In this document: positions 44,551 to 57,184 of the stretch, piece by piece
How the letters are laid out: each line of letters starts with the position of its first letter
Numbering within the stretch: position 1 is the first letter of the stretch
Source of the DNA: Psococerastis gibbosa
Taxonomy: Eukaryota; Arthropoda; Insecta; Psocodea; Psocidae
Length of the DNA: 64,000 nt
Assembly (NCBI GenBank): GCA_963971405.1
Contig: OZ020488.1
Coordinates: 20,045,089 to 20,109,088, forward strand
Direction: 5' to 3'
Made by a program: the position numbers and the translations under genes
The notes under the pieces: model-generated
Database searches by the model: none
The model's input: the letters and a program-made list of their open reading frames with translations, nothing else
What the model was told of the DNA's origin: nothing

Positions 44551-46125
44551 CTTTTTAAAAAAATACAGCTTTACTCTTCTATATATACATGTTAAATCAG
44601 GTAAGCACCGCCATTGCAACAGAGTTTTCTATACGGTATCTGATGGTGCACAGTGGAAAGATACATCTGCTAGACCCATTTAGCGGAGCGATCTCTCCAT
44701 ATTCTTCTAGAAGAAAAGTTTATGGAACTAATGAAGTTTGGAATATTCCTGGAACCTGGAAGTCTAGACTCTTGACAAAGTACTGCATAATGGATACTAG
44801 AATCGTCATGCCCCCCCCCCCTATTAATTATACACTGCATTTGTAGTGAGCCATTTCCTCTTATCGACTATATGTGTGCCTTTTATTAATTCAGCATTCA
44901 TACCTAATTTATCTCAATCTCATTTCTGCAATGGGTCAAATGAGTGTAATGCCATAAATATAGCATCATTTATAGCTTACGAATGAGCACATTTTTTAAT
45001 GGAATGGACACTAAACGTACAAATAAATAACGGGCTTGTTATTTAAAAAAATAAAAAAAATAAAAATAAAAAAATAAAAATTGCATTAGGGCTATGCACC
45101 ACAAAACAATTTAAGCCTTCCTTAGAGTTTAAACTGTGATAAAGGGCCTTAAACAATATAACATGATGATGGCGGTGATGATATAATGCATGATCGTAGT
45201 TTAGCGTGACTTTGATTATTTTATGTCTCATTGCGTTGAGTTGAGGGTAAAAAAAAATCCAAATCGCATGCAGCAAATCAACAATCATGTCATCAGTATC
45301 AACAGGACTTTTTTTTCTTTTCTACTTCATGTTTATTGCTTTATACCTGATGGAACAAAAGTAGCCAAGCACACGACATCAGGGAAAGGTGAGTACTTCA
45401 AAAGGGATCATTTCGACCAGTTCCATATTATTGTAATTGGTACGTGCGATAAGCCTCTTACTTGAACTAACAGGACAGGATACTCGCTGAAGACTTGGGC
45501 CACCCATAGATTACTACGCAAGTTTTTGAAAACGAGTGGGCCTGGTGAACTTCGTATCGCCTAACATTCAATAAAATATATCAATAAAAATTTTCCCAAC
45601 TTCCGTTGCCTTCATTACATTTTTCATTGGGTAGCCTATACAATACTTTCCCTGTTTCCTCCACTCCGTCAAGTTCAGGGTTGACCGAATTTTACGGTCG
45701 GTTTCCTCTTATAATCATTTGAAAAGAGACTCAGTGAAACTCAAAATCATGAAATTTGACAAATTTCCCCATTTTCTTTTAACTTCTCCACTTACTTTCA
45801 TTCAAAATTATACAACCTCTGCAATTAAAAAACGGTACAAGCTGGAATTTTCTTAAGGTAACCCAAAACAAATGGGGAAACTATAAAATTTTCAACCAGT
45901 TTTTTTTACTTTGTGGATACCTGTGTTCATGCTACTTCTCCCGTTTCTTTCATCTTATTATTTTATTATCTATTATTATGCATTAGTTATGGTGTTATAC
46001 TGTAGTATAACCATATACCATATTATTATTACCATAGCCTATGGGTTAGATGAAGTACCATAAGGAGGTTTTTGAAAAACATTTAAATTTGTTTTTTTTT
46101 TTTTTTTTTTTTTGGTTTGGTTTGA

Positions 46126-46156
46126 AGAAAAGGTTAAATCGCATACAAACAATTTA
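46126..46156 (+). repeat. Dispersed repeat R, left half split by pogo
   Basis: AGAAAAGGTTAAATCGCATAC matches 13645-13665. The remaining part of this copy is at 48593-48732, on the other side of the transposon. Confidence 0.7.
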
Positions 46157-46581
46157 AGGAATGGGGTCAAGTGGGGGAAATGTAAACGTTTTTGGCACTT
46201 GTCGCGCAGTCTCTAACTTTTTACTGCCAATGGGAGCATTTTATGAACATGACAAATGTCTTAGTTGTTATTTCCATTAATTAAATATTCATTCAATGCA
46301 TGCACTATGTCCTAATGCTCCAATTTAATTTATAAGATGAATTTGGAAGCATTTACATTGACCCCACCAATTACAACTTAGTTTACAATTACCCCAGTTT
46401 TGGGGTGAATGTGAACGGTTTGCTTATTCAGCTTTTAAAGAATATTTTACATCAATAATGCATTGCCAGGATAGAACGAAGTAATTGGTTTATTCTTATA
46501 TAACAGCAAAATACAAAAAAGTCCATAAAACAGTTTTATCATGTTCAATCAGCCTCAGTGCCTGTTGAATCCTGGTCCGAG

Positions 46582-48111
46582 TTAATCATGTTTCCCAAGT
46601 GGTTCGGAATTCCGGAATCCACTTGAAAGCTGAAAAAGCCACACATCAAACAAGGGTAATTGATTCCGGGAATTGTGTATCTCTGGGGTGGGCAAAAGTT
46701 TTTTAATGCATGACATATTTACCCAATCTTCATCAATAACAGTAGGAAAAGAATACTGTTTCCTACCGCGTTTCAGAAAATTTACCTTCACGTTACATGT
46801 TTGGTTATCGGCAATAACTTGACCAACATAGTACAAAGTTTCTTTCGTACCATTGTATTCCACCAGAACCCAATCATTTATTTGAACATGGTCCACCTTT
46901 TCAAAATTTTTTTTGATGTCTACGTCATCTTCATTAAATTCATCCGTAACGTCATCTTCCCAGTTTCCTCCTGAAGAATCCGTAAGATTTGCGATTTCTT
47001 CTTCAAGTGAGATCTTCTTTTTCTTCGCCGTCATCATACTTTCTCCTTCTTCTGTTGAAGAATCTGCGAGGTTGGCCAAATCGTCTCCAAAAGAACTTTT
47101 CTTCTTCGCCTTTTTTCTTCGCTTTCCAGGCACGGTGTCTTCCTTCTTACATGCCTTCTTTTTTTAACTTGCTTCTTCTCTTCTGCTTCTTTAAGGCGCA
47201 GTAATACCTCCTGCGATGTGAGCACTTCTCCGTAAGCGAGCTGCTTTAATCTTGGGGTAACGTATTTTTTCTTCTTGTTTTCATCAGGCACGTCAAACAG
47301 TGATTTCAGGATTTCAGTCGTCGGTTCGACGCTGACGTCTTGTGACATATCACGAAAGGGTAAAGCCTTCTTTACGTTAATCACCTCTAACAGAGACTTG
47401 AAAACTTCAACAACCGCATTTTTCATTGGTGTGTCTATTGTGTTTGTGCAAGGGTGGACGACTGTATCAGACACGTTTAAACAAGATGTTGGGCTTGCCA
47501 CGGATTGAACTCCCGAACCTACACAGACTTTCACAGAAGATGGCTGGATTTCTGAATGAACAGTGGTGCTTTGAGAAGGGGTAGGCCTATTCGAAGTCGC
47601 TGGTAGAGTGCTTGAAGGCTGAGACTGGATTGCTAAACCAACAGGGCCGCTTTCTGAAGATGTAGTCGCAGGAAGGGTGCTTGAAGACACAGCTGAGCTA
47701 GACCTATTTTCATAATATTCACTGAGCTCATTCTTGTTGAAAAAATCTGTAGAGAACTTGGATCTGTCGAGAGGAAAAACCCCTGTGTTTTTAAAGCCTG
47801 AAGTTATGTTTTTTTCTGGTATCTCTTTCCATAGATCCCCCAAAACTTTAGCAAATTCATTTTTTTTCATGCGTCCAGTGCCTTTTCCGACTTGAGATTT
47901 TCCAAATGCCACAAGTTTTTTTCCCATGACGTTTTCAGTGGTCCAAAAACACATTTATCAAGTGGCTGTATTCGGTCTGATAGGTGGCTCGGAAATATCG
48001 AGCTTCGGCTTCTTTATATGTTACACCTCGGCCAATTGCATTACAAGCTTCTTGTAATGCCTGGCTATCATATGACGGAGGTGGCTTTTTTCTTTTATAA
48101 GTGCGTGGCAT
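46582..48111 (-). pseudogene. Pogo-type transposase remnant (HTH and C-terminus, DDE lost)
   Basis: From ATG 48111 the minus strand encodes about 40 residues of a psq-type HTH (MPRTYKRKK..., GRGVTYKEAEARY). The reading then jumps straight to RIQPLDKCVFGPLKTSWEK in another frame. In jerky/tigger relatives this segment lies after the DDE catalytic domain, so roughly 300 residues are missing at a junction near 47990. The frame changes again at an A7 run (47916-47922) to continue KLVAFGKSQ...GFKNTGVFPLDRSKF. A second A7 run (47159-47165) moves it into a last 183-codon frame with Lys-rich and acidic segments, DWVLVEYNG and YYVGQVIADN, a C-terminal module common in pogo-derived proteins. Normally this enzyme binds TIRs and catalyses transposition; this copy cannot. 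Confidence 0.82.
46586..46622 (+). repeat. Fragment of the ACT-tailed SINE in the transposase 3' end
   Basis: CATGTTTCCCAAGTGGTTCGG followed by GGAATCCACT matches the middle of 4347-4587 (TGTTTCCCAAGTGGTTCGGAATCCACT, 4491-4517). It forms the last dozen codons of the degenerate transposase frame. Confidence 0.65.
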
Positions 48112-48592
48112 TTCCTAAAAGATAAAAATTATGTTATAAAATTGTTTAAATGAATAAATAGATCGTTCACATTTACCCCGAAATGGTGTTCACAATCACC
48201 CCAATGATTCATCTTCTTGGGGTGAATGTGAATATGTTTTTCTTCGGCTTGTGGCAAACCTAACATGGTTAACTCCGTACAGTTAATGTAGCCACTTATA
48301 TTCCCTATTAATCGTATACTACTTTACTAAAAAAAGTCAAAAGTAAAATTTTAGAACACTTATCGATTCAAGATGATCGTTTTGAAATCCACTTCAAAAA
48401 TCAAGGTAATTTTAAAACAAATTTTTTGCCTCTCTTGTTATTTCTAAACAAATACATGCGATTGCCGCTATCTAAAAACGTGTCATTAGAACAACGTGCA
48501 ATGAGATTTCCCCGCCAACTTTTGAAATAACAGAACTACGGTGTCTGTTTACAATCACCCCCTATTTACATTTACCCCTCTGTATCCCTGTA

Positions 48593-48732
48593 TCCAATTA
48601 ACCTCTTCAATCGCCTCACTTAGTCACCTATTAGGTACTTGGGTCCAGTTACGACATGTACGTCTCCGACTGCAAGGTGTGTGTTGCGACTCGCACAATA
48701 CAAGCACGCTTCCACCTTGCCTCCGAAGCCGC
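48593..48732 (+). repeat. Dispersed repeat R, right half split by pogo
   Basis: CCAATTAACCTCTTCAATCGC, ACGTCTCCGACTGCA and CTCCGAAGCCG match 13683-13803. Together with 46126-46156 it restores the full repeat order, with the transposon between. Confidence 0.72.
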
Positions 48733-49639
48733 TATATTAAATTTATACTATTATGTTATTTTAGTTTTTCGATGGTACAGCGACCATACCTTTAATTTAA
48801 CATAGCCTACATCTTTCCTGCGGCATTAATTATTGGCTACGTTGCAAAAGCACGTCTCCGTTACCAGTAAATTATGGTGAACCATTCAAACTAATGAATG
48901 CTACTGACAGGCTCCCATTAACATATAATAAGTTACATGCCCCCAACACCATTAATTTGTAGATAATGGCTGCAATCAGTTATAGTACCTCGTCGTGTGT
49001 ACAATAACGCCATGAGTGTGAAACTGATTATTCTCCTTTTCCCCTTCGAAAACTTTGCGAAAAAGTAAAAGAGATACTGTCATGCGCTGAGATAAAGTGA
49101 GCGCATGTTCAAAATGAATGGGTTTTTTCCCATGAGAAGCAAACTTTAACTATTTTGAGCAGTATGACAACATGTGAGCCCCAGTGGTGAGAACCCGACT
49201 GCCGCGCTATGTTTTGACAGCACTAGCTCTTTTGCACTTGTGCTATTTAGGGCGGATTCTAGAATTTGTCCAGTATCACCAAACTCGTTGGCAAAGTCTT
49301 CTTTAACTTGTAGGATCTCTTATTTCGACTTCCCTAGAATAACACTTGCTGGAGGATCTGACCTTGAATTACACCTATTATTGTTACTAGGTATTCTATT
49401 ATTTTTGAAGGCTTCTTGTGGACGTAGATTTCCTCAGTAGTCCGTTGAACCTTGCCTTGCCAACTACCAAATTGATATTTTCGGATTTTTCCTTATGAAT
49501 TTTGGCCACTGGCAAACTGTGATAAATAAAGCAGTCTAGAATGGTCAAAACAATATAATACAACACAGTAATATAATGGCAATAATCGCAATATATTGGT
49601 GAAGGAATCATTCATAATTTCTTCAAAAAGTTATTTGTT

Positions 49640-50131
49640 ATTCAAAACCCAAACTGTTCGGCTTTGTTACTGTATTTAACACCTAAAACATTAAGCATAT
49701 ATTGAAAATGACAAAAGACATATTCAAGAACAAAAACAAACAAAAAACATAAAAACATATTCATGAACATGAAAATTGAGTATTTGTTATTTTTGTCCCC
49801 AGAACCAAACTATCAAGGGGCAAGTGACTTATTGGGTTTTGTTAACATTATTAACGACTGCAATATATCAAATATAATGTGAATTTAAAAAAAAAATCTG
49901 AAGACGTTATTTGGAGTTTTTGGCGGGTAAAAACCCCCAAATTTGAGTTAGCTCGAGATAAAAAACGTTCCAGATAAATGCTAAATGCTTTTTTTCCACA
50001 AATCTAATGAACAGACAGGCAGAGATTTCGTTAAAAAAAAAAAAAACTTTTTGTTTCCTGGGACTTCAAATCGTGTATATCCACTGAAATCTCAAAATCG
50101 ATAATATCGACCATCACAAAGCTTCCTTAAA
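49640..50131 (+). repeat. TGCTTTCC-family element, degraded copy
   Basis: TTCGGCTTTGTTACTGTATTTAACACCTAAAACAT through CGACCATCACAAAGCTTCCTTA follows the order of the 41561-42399 copy, with deletions in the CAGACAG tract and loss of both termini. Contains an A12 run near 50031. Confidence 0.6.
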
Positions 50132-51237
50132 TACCAACATAAAAATAACGAAAAAATAATTGTCAATTAACTCTTGCTTTTTTTCGCCATCTTGGCATAG
50201 CTTGATAAGTGTCGGTTAGGAATGCTAGACGGCACCATCCATCTACCAATGCATGGCGGTGCCTGCCGTTCATTACTCCTTACCGAAAGTTCTTAAGATA
50301 TAATGGGAACGACCTTACTCCAGGTAAGTTTAACCCCAGGGATATCTTTCCTTTTGTGCCCCTGATTCGCTTGCTTGAAATTTCAAGCCAATTGCTTTAA
50401 TTAATCACCAATTATTACTATAACCTTGAGGAGAATAATCATTTTGATGCGAGACGCGGGCGATGATTTTCACGAAACAGAAATTATTATTTGAAAGGAT
50501 TCGTGTAATTGGCTACAAAATAAAATATAAAAAATGACTTCGCTCGAATTTTAGAGCAGATTACTGTCAGTTTCTTCTACGAAGTGAAATGGAATTTTTC
50601 TTTGTTAACAGCATGTGCATTGTGAGCGGAAGTAAGGGCGAGAAAAACTTGGGATAGCAGAATAGAATAGCAAGAAAAACAAACCGGAAACTGTGAAATA
50701 ACAAAAGATCATAAGCATTTGAAAATATATTGCCTAACGAGAGGAAAGTCTTAAGCTTCAGCTCTCGGAGTCTCAGCAGGAGGTACGGGTATATAATATA
50801 TCGTATACACTCGGTATAAACTGTATATATACCCGTGTTCCGCGTAATGGGATCATTCAATGCCAAATGACCAATGACTATTCTGAACATGCAGAGTTGG
50901 TAATTGCAGGATAGTCACAATAGAGCAGCCTCTTCTCATTCAATGCCTATTGTAAAAACCAGAAGGCATGAGATAAATATTAAGCTCTTATAATATATAA
51001 TAATAATACCAATAGTATTACGGCTATTACAGCCTGCGTAGTAAAAAACAGCTTCCCGGCACCATCCTGCGCCCAGGATTACTGCAATGCCAATTTTCCA
51101 TAGGTCATAGCAATAATATAAGTAATCGGGTACCCTATTAATTCCCAGGTTCAAAATTAGAAAAGCGAATGAAAGATCTTCAAAGGAGCTTTAATTTGAC
51201 GTACAACACAATCCATGCTTAAATTTGCAATTTGCGC

Positions 51238-51285
51238 CTGTGTAAAAAATCCCTTTCGGCTCTGGCCGATCAGGTGTAGGGAGAT
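51238..51285 (+). repeat. Short dispersed repeat
   Basis: CCTTTCGGCTCTGGCCGATC followed by GGTGTAGGGAGATTCCGC is the inverse of 8980-9027. Function and class unknown. Confidence 0.65.
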
Positions 51286-53043
51286 TCCGCAGACCCTGCT
51301 GTTCCTCTACAGTCTACGCTACTGTACGTTATGTATGTAATAAAAAATAAAAAACACTTCATTATTTTCCCGACTACTACATCAACACACAAAACACCGA
51401 ATTTCGAACCACAATGCCGACTATAAACTTTTACTTATCAAATTATTTTCACTTTGACTGGATGCCATCATAAAATGGTTGATTTGTCGTAAAAGTGTTG
51501 ATTCCCATTGTCGTAGATAATAACACGGGCTTTCAGTTAAATTTTCATTCATTCCTCTGCGATGAATATTAACGGAGATATGAATTATACAAGGTTTCAA
51601 TCGGCCGCCATCTTGTAACTAAATAGTGGATCTAGCTGGTTAACAAACTCAATCAAGACATTTGTATGATCAATTTTTGTCCCAAGCTTCATCAAAATCA
51701 GATAATATTTACGGAAGTTAGTTTCCTAATATCGATGTACATAAATATATATAACATTTTGAACGGAGGGTGGTTTTAGACTCAGGGGGTCATGAAATGA
51801 AAAGTTGTGAAGAAATTTTCCGGAAGTTGACGTTAGTCGCCATCTCAATAGGTAGATGAATCTCCCTTTCACTTCACTCCCCTAAAATGAAAAGTACCTG
51901 CTATTTCATTTAGGGTGCCAATTTCTTGAATAATCCCGTATGTGTATAATTACAGTTAACTAAGTTTCTGATTCTGTTCTTCTATATAACCTTATAAATA
52001 TTCAGTCCGATGTTTCTATCATAAAGTCTTATTAGTTACATCACAGCTAGCTCCTGTTTTATACTTTATGAGACCGATCGCAGAAAATTGCATGAAAGTA
52101 TGGAAGCAATCTTCAACATCTGCTGCGTAAGGAAAATTTCTTTTCTCCTTTTACCTTAAGACGTCGTAGTTCCGTGAGCACCCATCAATTCCCATCAGAT
52201 TTATAAAGTGTCATCATGCATTAGGTTGCCAGGGCAAAATTTTGAGGTTCCGGTCTTGAATGGGTCAAATTCAGTATTTGTTCGGGCTTTTGTGTATAAT
52301 TAAAGGAAAAATAATAAAAATTATCATCCTCATCAACCAAAGGCGTTAATTAATACATTTTTTTTATAAGTATAGACATAGCCGGTTCGTTATATTTTCA
52401 TTAAACTTTTGAATGTTTTGATGAACTGCCCAGAGATGGTTTTAATTTATAAATTCCAATCCCATGGCGGCAGTTTTCCGGTTTGTCGACGTGACCCTTA
52501 ATAATCTATAGTCAGACCGTAACCCTAATCTTGCATTGGATTTGCGCATAATCTAATGAAAACCAGCGATGTACTGTATGTATTGACATGAAGCTCATGA
52601 CTTTATTAGATTCACTTATCAGCCAAATTTTGTTCACTCGTATTTTCTCGGTACGTTGGAAAAGCAAAGGAATTACAAATGTTAGTCGTTTAAGGTACAT
52701 ACGGACGATTCAAAACGTGTGAGTAGCCGACGTTTTTTTTTCATTGTAGGACTAGAGCATGGTGAATGATTGTTGCAAACCCCTAGAATCTACTTCAGAA
52801 GATGTCTATGAGCTGGCGTGTCTAGGGGAATACCGTGCTCTTTCGTGCGGTCGGCTTAACCCCAGCTTCAAAAATCAAGAAGAATTCTATCCCCATTCCT
52901 AAAAGGAAAAAAAGCGTCGGCAACTCGAGCATGTCGAATTAGTGCTTTTGCTATTCCACATTAATTGATTTTGGAAAAACCTGCAAGCGAACGGAGAGTA
53001 TTTGTTGAGTGGAATTGCTAAAATCAGTAGCTTATTGCCAATG

Positions 53044-53180
53044 GGCGCTTATTCCACCTACGTCAATAGCCAATAGTAAATGTGGTATTAAAGACAGTTT
53101 AAAAAGACAGTCTAAAAATGTCTGCTACCACGCCAATACAACATTTACTATTGACTATTGACGTAGGTGGAATAAGCGCC
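53044..53180. mobile_element. Palindromic TTA-type MITE, copy 3
   Basis: 137 bp. The ends GGCGCTTATTCCAC and GTGGAATAAGCGCC are exact reverse complements, with arms pairing for about 42 bp (GTCAATAGCCAATAGTAAATG against CATTTACTATTGACTATTGAC). The core contains AGACAGTCTAAAAATGTCTG as in copy 2. Right flank TTA, left flank ATG, so the duplication has decayed. Confidence 0.87.
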
Positions 53181-53621
53181 TTAATACATGATGTGTACCG
53201 TACACGATGAATCGGTTATAGCCAAAGTGACAAATATTGGCCTTCAACGCAATGATCAGCGCATGCCACTTAATTGGCCCTCCACTATATCCCATACCCA
53301 AAGCCGCCAGCAAATTTGCAAAATTACTACTTTGTGGGTGCATGCGGGGGATGTTTCACAATAATGGGTAACTATGCCAGTAAAGAACACAAAGAATTTT
53401 CATCAGCTTATATATTTTAACATGGGCACTTTTCCGACTTGCGGATTGCAATTTGGAATAGTGGTAGCTAGGCTTGTTAGTAACAAACGTAGCTTATATT
53501 ACTTTAGACTAAATTTCCCTCGTTGTAATGGCTGCCTATGAATTCATCGGTGGGACAATTGTATAGTCTAGAATGGGCAGACCAATGATACCTATATATT
53601 GTAATAATGGACAGTCAGGAC

Positions 53622-53796
53622 ATGTAGAGTAGTGGTACAGACTCCGACTTTCACCTGAATGGTTGTTGGTTCGAGTCCCACACTTGCTACATTTTCCGCC
53701 ATGCTTCGGAGAGCATGTAAAGCAGGCGGTCCCGGACTTTCCTAGTTGGCTAATAATAGAACAAAAAAGTCAATATTTATTTATTTATTTATTTTT
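53622..53796 (+). mobile_element. tRNA-Glu-type SINE with TTTA tail
   Basis: Head GTAGAGTAGTGGTACAGAC, GACTTTCACCTG and a perfect B-box GGTTCGAGTCC. The body CCATGCTTCGGAGAGCATG follows, and the 3' end is TATTTATTTATTTATTTATT. It lacks most of the GGGCTTTATAGCCC hairpin seen in the 1-140 and 22331 copies, a deletion of about 40 bp. Confidence 0.83.
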
Positions 53797-53859
53797 GCTA
53801 TGGTATGATATGCAATGTATTGGGGCTCGGATTAGCTAAAATATCTTTAAAAAATAATT

Positions 53860-54405
53860 TTACATCAAGGCAAAAAATTTGCTTGGGAAAGCAATCTATT
53901 CGGGGTTTTTACTCTATTTAGCACCTTAAGCAAAGGTACGTAAAGGTAAAAAGCATCGATAAAAAGGTTCCCCAAAAAAATTATTTTTTTGTGATTTTTC
54001 ATGAAAATTGAGCCTTAATTTTTTTTTACAACCTGAACCAAATTATCAAGCTTAATGCGACCTAATGTGTACATTAGTATCTAAGTTCATAAAAAGTATG
54101 TGGATTTAAAATCAATCGTCGGACCTTTTTTGCGAAAAAATAAATTATTCGTCTTTTGGCGGTTCTTGGAATATAAATGACCAAAAGTTAAGTTATCCAA
54201 AATTATTAGGAAAAGGCCCCTGGACAAACTTATTGTGAACCTACATGCCGAACTACATTGAATTCTATCGAGTACTTCAGCCCAAATCCAGTTAAAGGCT
54301 GACAGACATTTCGTAAAAACACGTTTTCCGTTGAAATCTCCAAATCGAACATTTCTACCATCACAAAGCTCCCTTATAGCCTACGAACGTATAAATAGGA
54401 AAGAA
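53860..54405 (+). repeat. TGCTTTCC-family element, degraded copy
   Basis: GGAAAGCAATCTATTCGGGG, ATCGATAAAAAGGTTCCCC and CATCACAAAGCTCCCTTAT, ACGTATAAATAGGAAAG mark the same order as in 41561-42399. Strongly diverged; termini damaged. Confidence 0.6.
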
Positions 54406-55081
54406 AAAATACTAGTATCTTATCATATCGTGTATGAATTAGCCTCTAAAATTTGGGTAGACGAAATCTTTGTAACTTACGTTTAGTAAATTAAAGGAAA
54501 AAGTAAAACTGACTGATTTTTGCGCGATCTAGGGGTGACAAATACTGTATATACGTCCCATATCCTCTCAATGCTTATCCTATGAGAAATATGGAAATGG
54601 TTTTGTGATGCCATGCCACTACACATACAGTATACAGTATGCAATTCGTTCATTTACCAAACAATAATAATAAATAAACATTTTGAAATGTATTACTGTA
54701 TTTAAAATTTACAAAATTAGCGTATTGTTGTTTCAGCCCGTTATAAAAAAAAAGCCTATGCAGTGAACTGTACTTGAATTTGAACATATCCCCGCCATTG
54801 TTTGGGATAATCATTGCGTGGTATCAACATGGAGCATAAAAAGCATTATTGTGTCGCAATATTCGAGATTGGGATTACGTCTGCGAATTTATTTACAATA
54901 TTTTGAAGGGGTATTAATTAGCAGTACACAATTAGGTAGCAGTTAGCTAGTAGCTCTCAATTTAATAAACCTCACAACTCAACTCTACTGCCTTGTAATT
55001 ACTCAAGAAAGAAGAAACTAAGAGCTTGATGACAGGTCAACCATCTGCATAGCTTGTGGATACAGTGCTTCGTGCTGGAAT

Positions 55082-55475
55082 TTGACTTGCAGCAACTTGT
55101 CAAAGGGAACAATGCACAGTATGCACAGTGCTCTCACTGATGTGCATCATCTTGCTCAATATGTTGGATGGCCTCAGCCTCATGTCAATGACCGTGTACA
55201 GTACATGGTTGAGACTGCCGAAAACCTGTCAGAATGTGTTACAAACACTTGTAGATCTGATAGGGGTTGACGAGTTTGTTGCTACCCTACCGAGACGAAT
55301 GATAGGACACCAGGACTATAGCGAAGTGAAAGGGCTACCACATCAGCTACCTGAACTAAGGGACGATGTAATCAGAGAGACACTCATGCAAAACCTCAGG
55401 TTACAAAAAGGAGGCGAATCGACTTGCAATAAGCCAGAAGCTGCAGTAAGGGCTTCCAATCCTGACCACTTTTGA
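55082..55475 (+). other. Orphan open-frame island of unknown origin
   Basis: Two overlapping frames: one reads MHSALTDVHHLAQYVGWPQP and stops at 55270; the other continues VDEFVATLPRRMIGHQDYSE ... GESTCNKPEAAV and stops at 55475. Composition is more coding-like than the surroundings, and a single frameshift near 55260 would link them. I recognise no family. It may be a decayed retrocopy or transposon ORF. Confidence 0.25.
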
Positions 55476-57184
55476 CCTAGAAAAAAAAATTGGTAACTCA
55501 ACATGTTCAAAAAAGAATTGAAGTTTTTACCTTATTCACTGTTAGAACTAACCTTATGACGAAAGTTACCATAATTTTACTTCTTACCTAGGCCTAGCTA
55601 GTTTTATTATTCACCCAGATAGCTTTTATGGTGCTTTTTACTCAAATTAAACACATCTTATTCTTATGACTTAGAAACGAAAAAGATCCGTTATACCTAC
55701 GTGTTAAAAAGTTGTTACATAAAACAGCACGTTCATTTTAAGGCTGTGAAAGAGTATGCAGCGCACAAACTAATAACATTTACATTAATATTATGGTTTA
55801 TACACTTTAGCATCTCCAACAATACCCAAGAAGCTTCAAATTAAAAAAAAAACACATTTCCCCTAACTAAGAACTGAAACACTATAAACCTATTTTAATT
55901 ATCTGAAACTTATCATCTCAGTGTTAATTAAACTGCTGAAAAGTGTAGCTGAACTTGGAAGCATGATATAATTGCTCATAACTTATATATAGGCTCAGGT
56001 AATTGGCATATGAATTGAGTGGTACCGTACTGAGAAAACTTAAACCCCAGGCCGAGAGGCATCATGGCGGTTCAGAAGGGCTAATCTATTGTTAACAAGT
56101 ACAATCCGAATTTACGGTAGTCGGTAGATCCATTTCTTGTTGTTTCAAGAAGCTCGAAGGTTAATCAATTAATTGTTACTGTTGGACCATCAATTGAAAC
56201 TAACTTTGCTTATTCCAATAATTTGATAAGCAAAATCGATATCACTGCTGGACCAGCAGTACCTCTACAGTACCTATATACTTTAATTCTTCTTCTATTA
56301 TTTGGCATCAATTATGTAGGTACCTAAAATACTTGTAGGTATAATTTTAAATTGATTTAGATAGATTTTTTATTGATGTGACACATTATACCCCCGTGAG
56401 TTCAACCCTAATATTCAATTGCTGGTTAATTTCGATTACATTACTGTACGGTAGGAGGTATAGGTGCTGTTCATTTTGAAAAGTAGGTTGGTGTGGTACA
56501 TACTGTAGGTACTGCTGCTGCTGCTAGGGAAAATTAAATGAGGGAAATATCTCGCCAAAATTGTGGCGTCGTAAGCAAAAATCGGAAAAAAGGTATCATT
56601 ATGTGCCTGACGTTCAATCTATGACTCAATCGATAAAACATTCCTCCTATTTCATGTCGCTTTCACTCAGCCCCTTAATTTGCTTTGGTCGAAGAATAGA
56701 TTCGATGCTTACAGCGCAAAATTGATCCTCTGAGAACTGCAGATCAATTGAAAATAGCAAATTCGGAATAGAATATTGAAAATTTACCGCTGCTTCGTGA
56801 CTACAAACACAATAAAGACGTAAATGAGGCAAATTAACATTTGAATGGTGCTACGACTTTCGACACAAAAGCTGCTGCTTTTCAACAGTAACCTTGACCG
56901 TCACTTCCGTCAGCGCCAGAAATGAATCAGCAGAATCGAAAAAATGTCGGAAACATTTTGTGAATGCTTTTGTTTGACCCATCCAACCTCGTACTTACTG
57001 TACTTGTTACTTATTGCAATTTCTGAATCTTTGTGCCCACTAAATCATAAATAAAGGTTAAAGAATCATAAATTACAATGTTCCCATTATTATTGCAAGA
57101 CTGATGGATTGAAGTACCTAACTTGAAAACGACATTACCCGCAACCGGGAAACCACTATTAGAACCCGTAACTAGTATGGAGCT

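Larger units (their letters stand above)
46157..48590 (-). mobile_element. Internally deleted pogo-like DNA transposon
   Basis: About 2.43 kb. In the element's orientation the right terminus is CAGGGATACAGAGGGG and the left end is a decayed version (AGGAATGGGGTCAAG), each next to TA (46155-46156, 48591-48592), fitting the TA target of Tc1/mariner-pogo elements. It carries the remnants of a transposase on the minus strand and at least nine copies of a GGGGTRAWTGTRAAC motif near both ends. It interrupts a copy of repeat R that is intact at 13645-13808. Confidence 0.82.
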
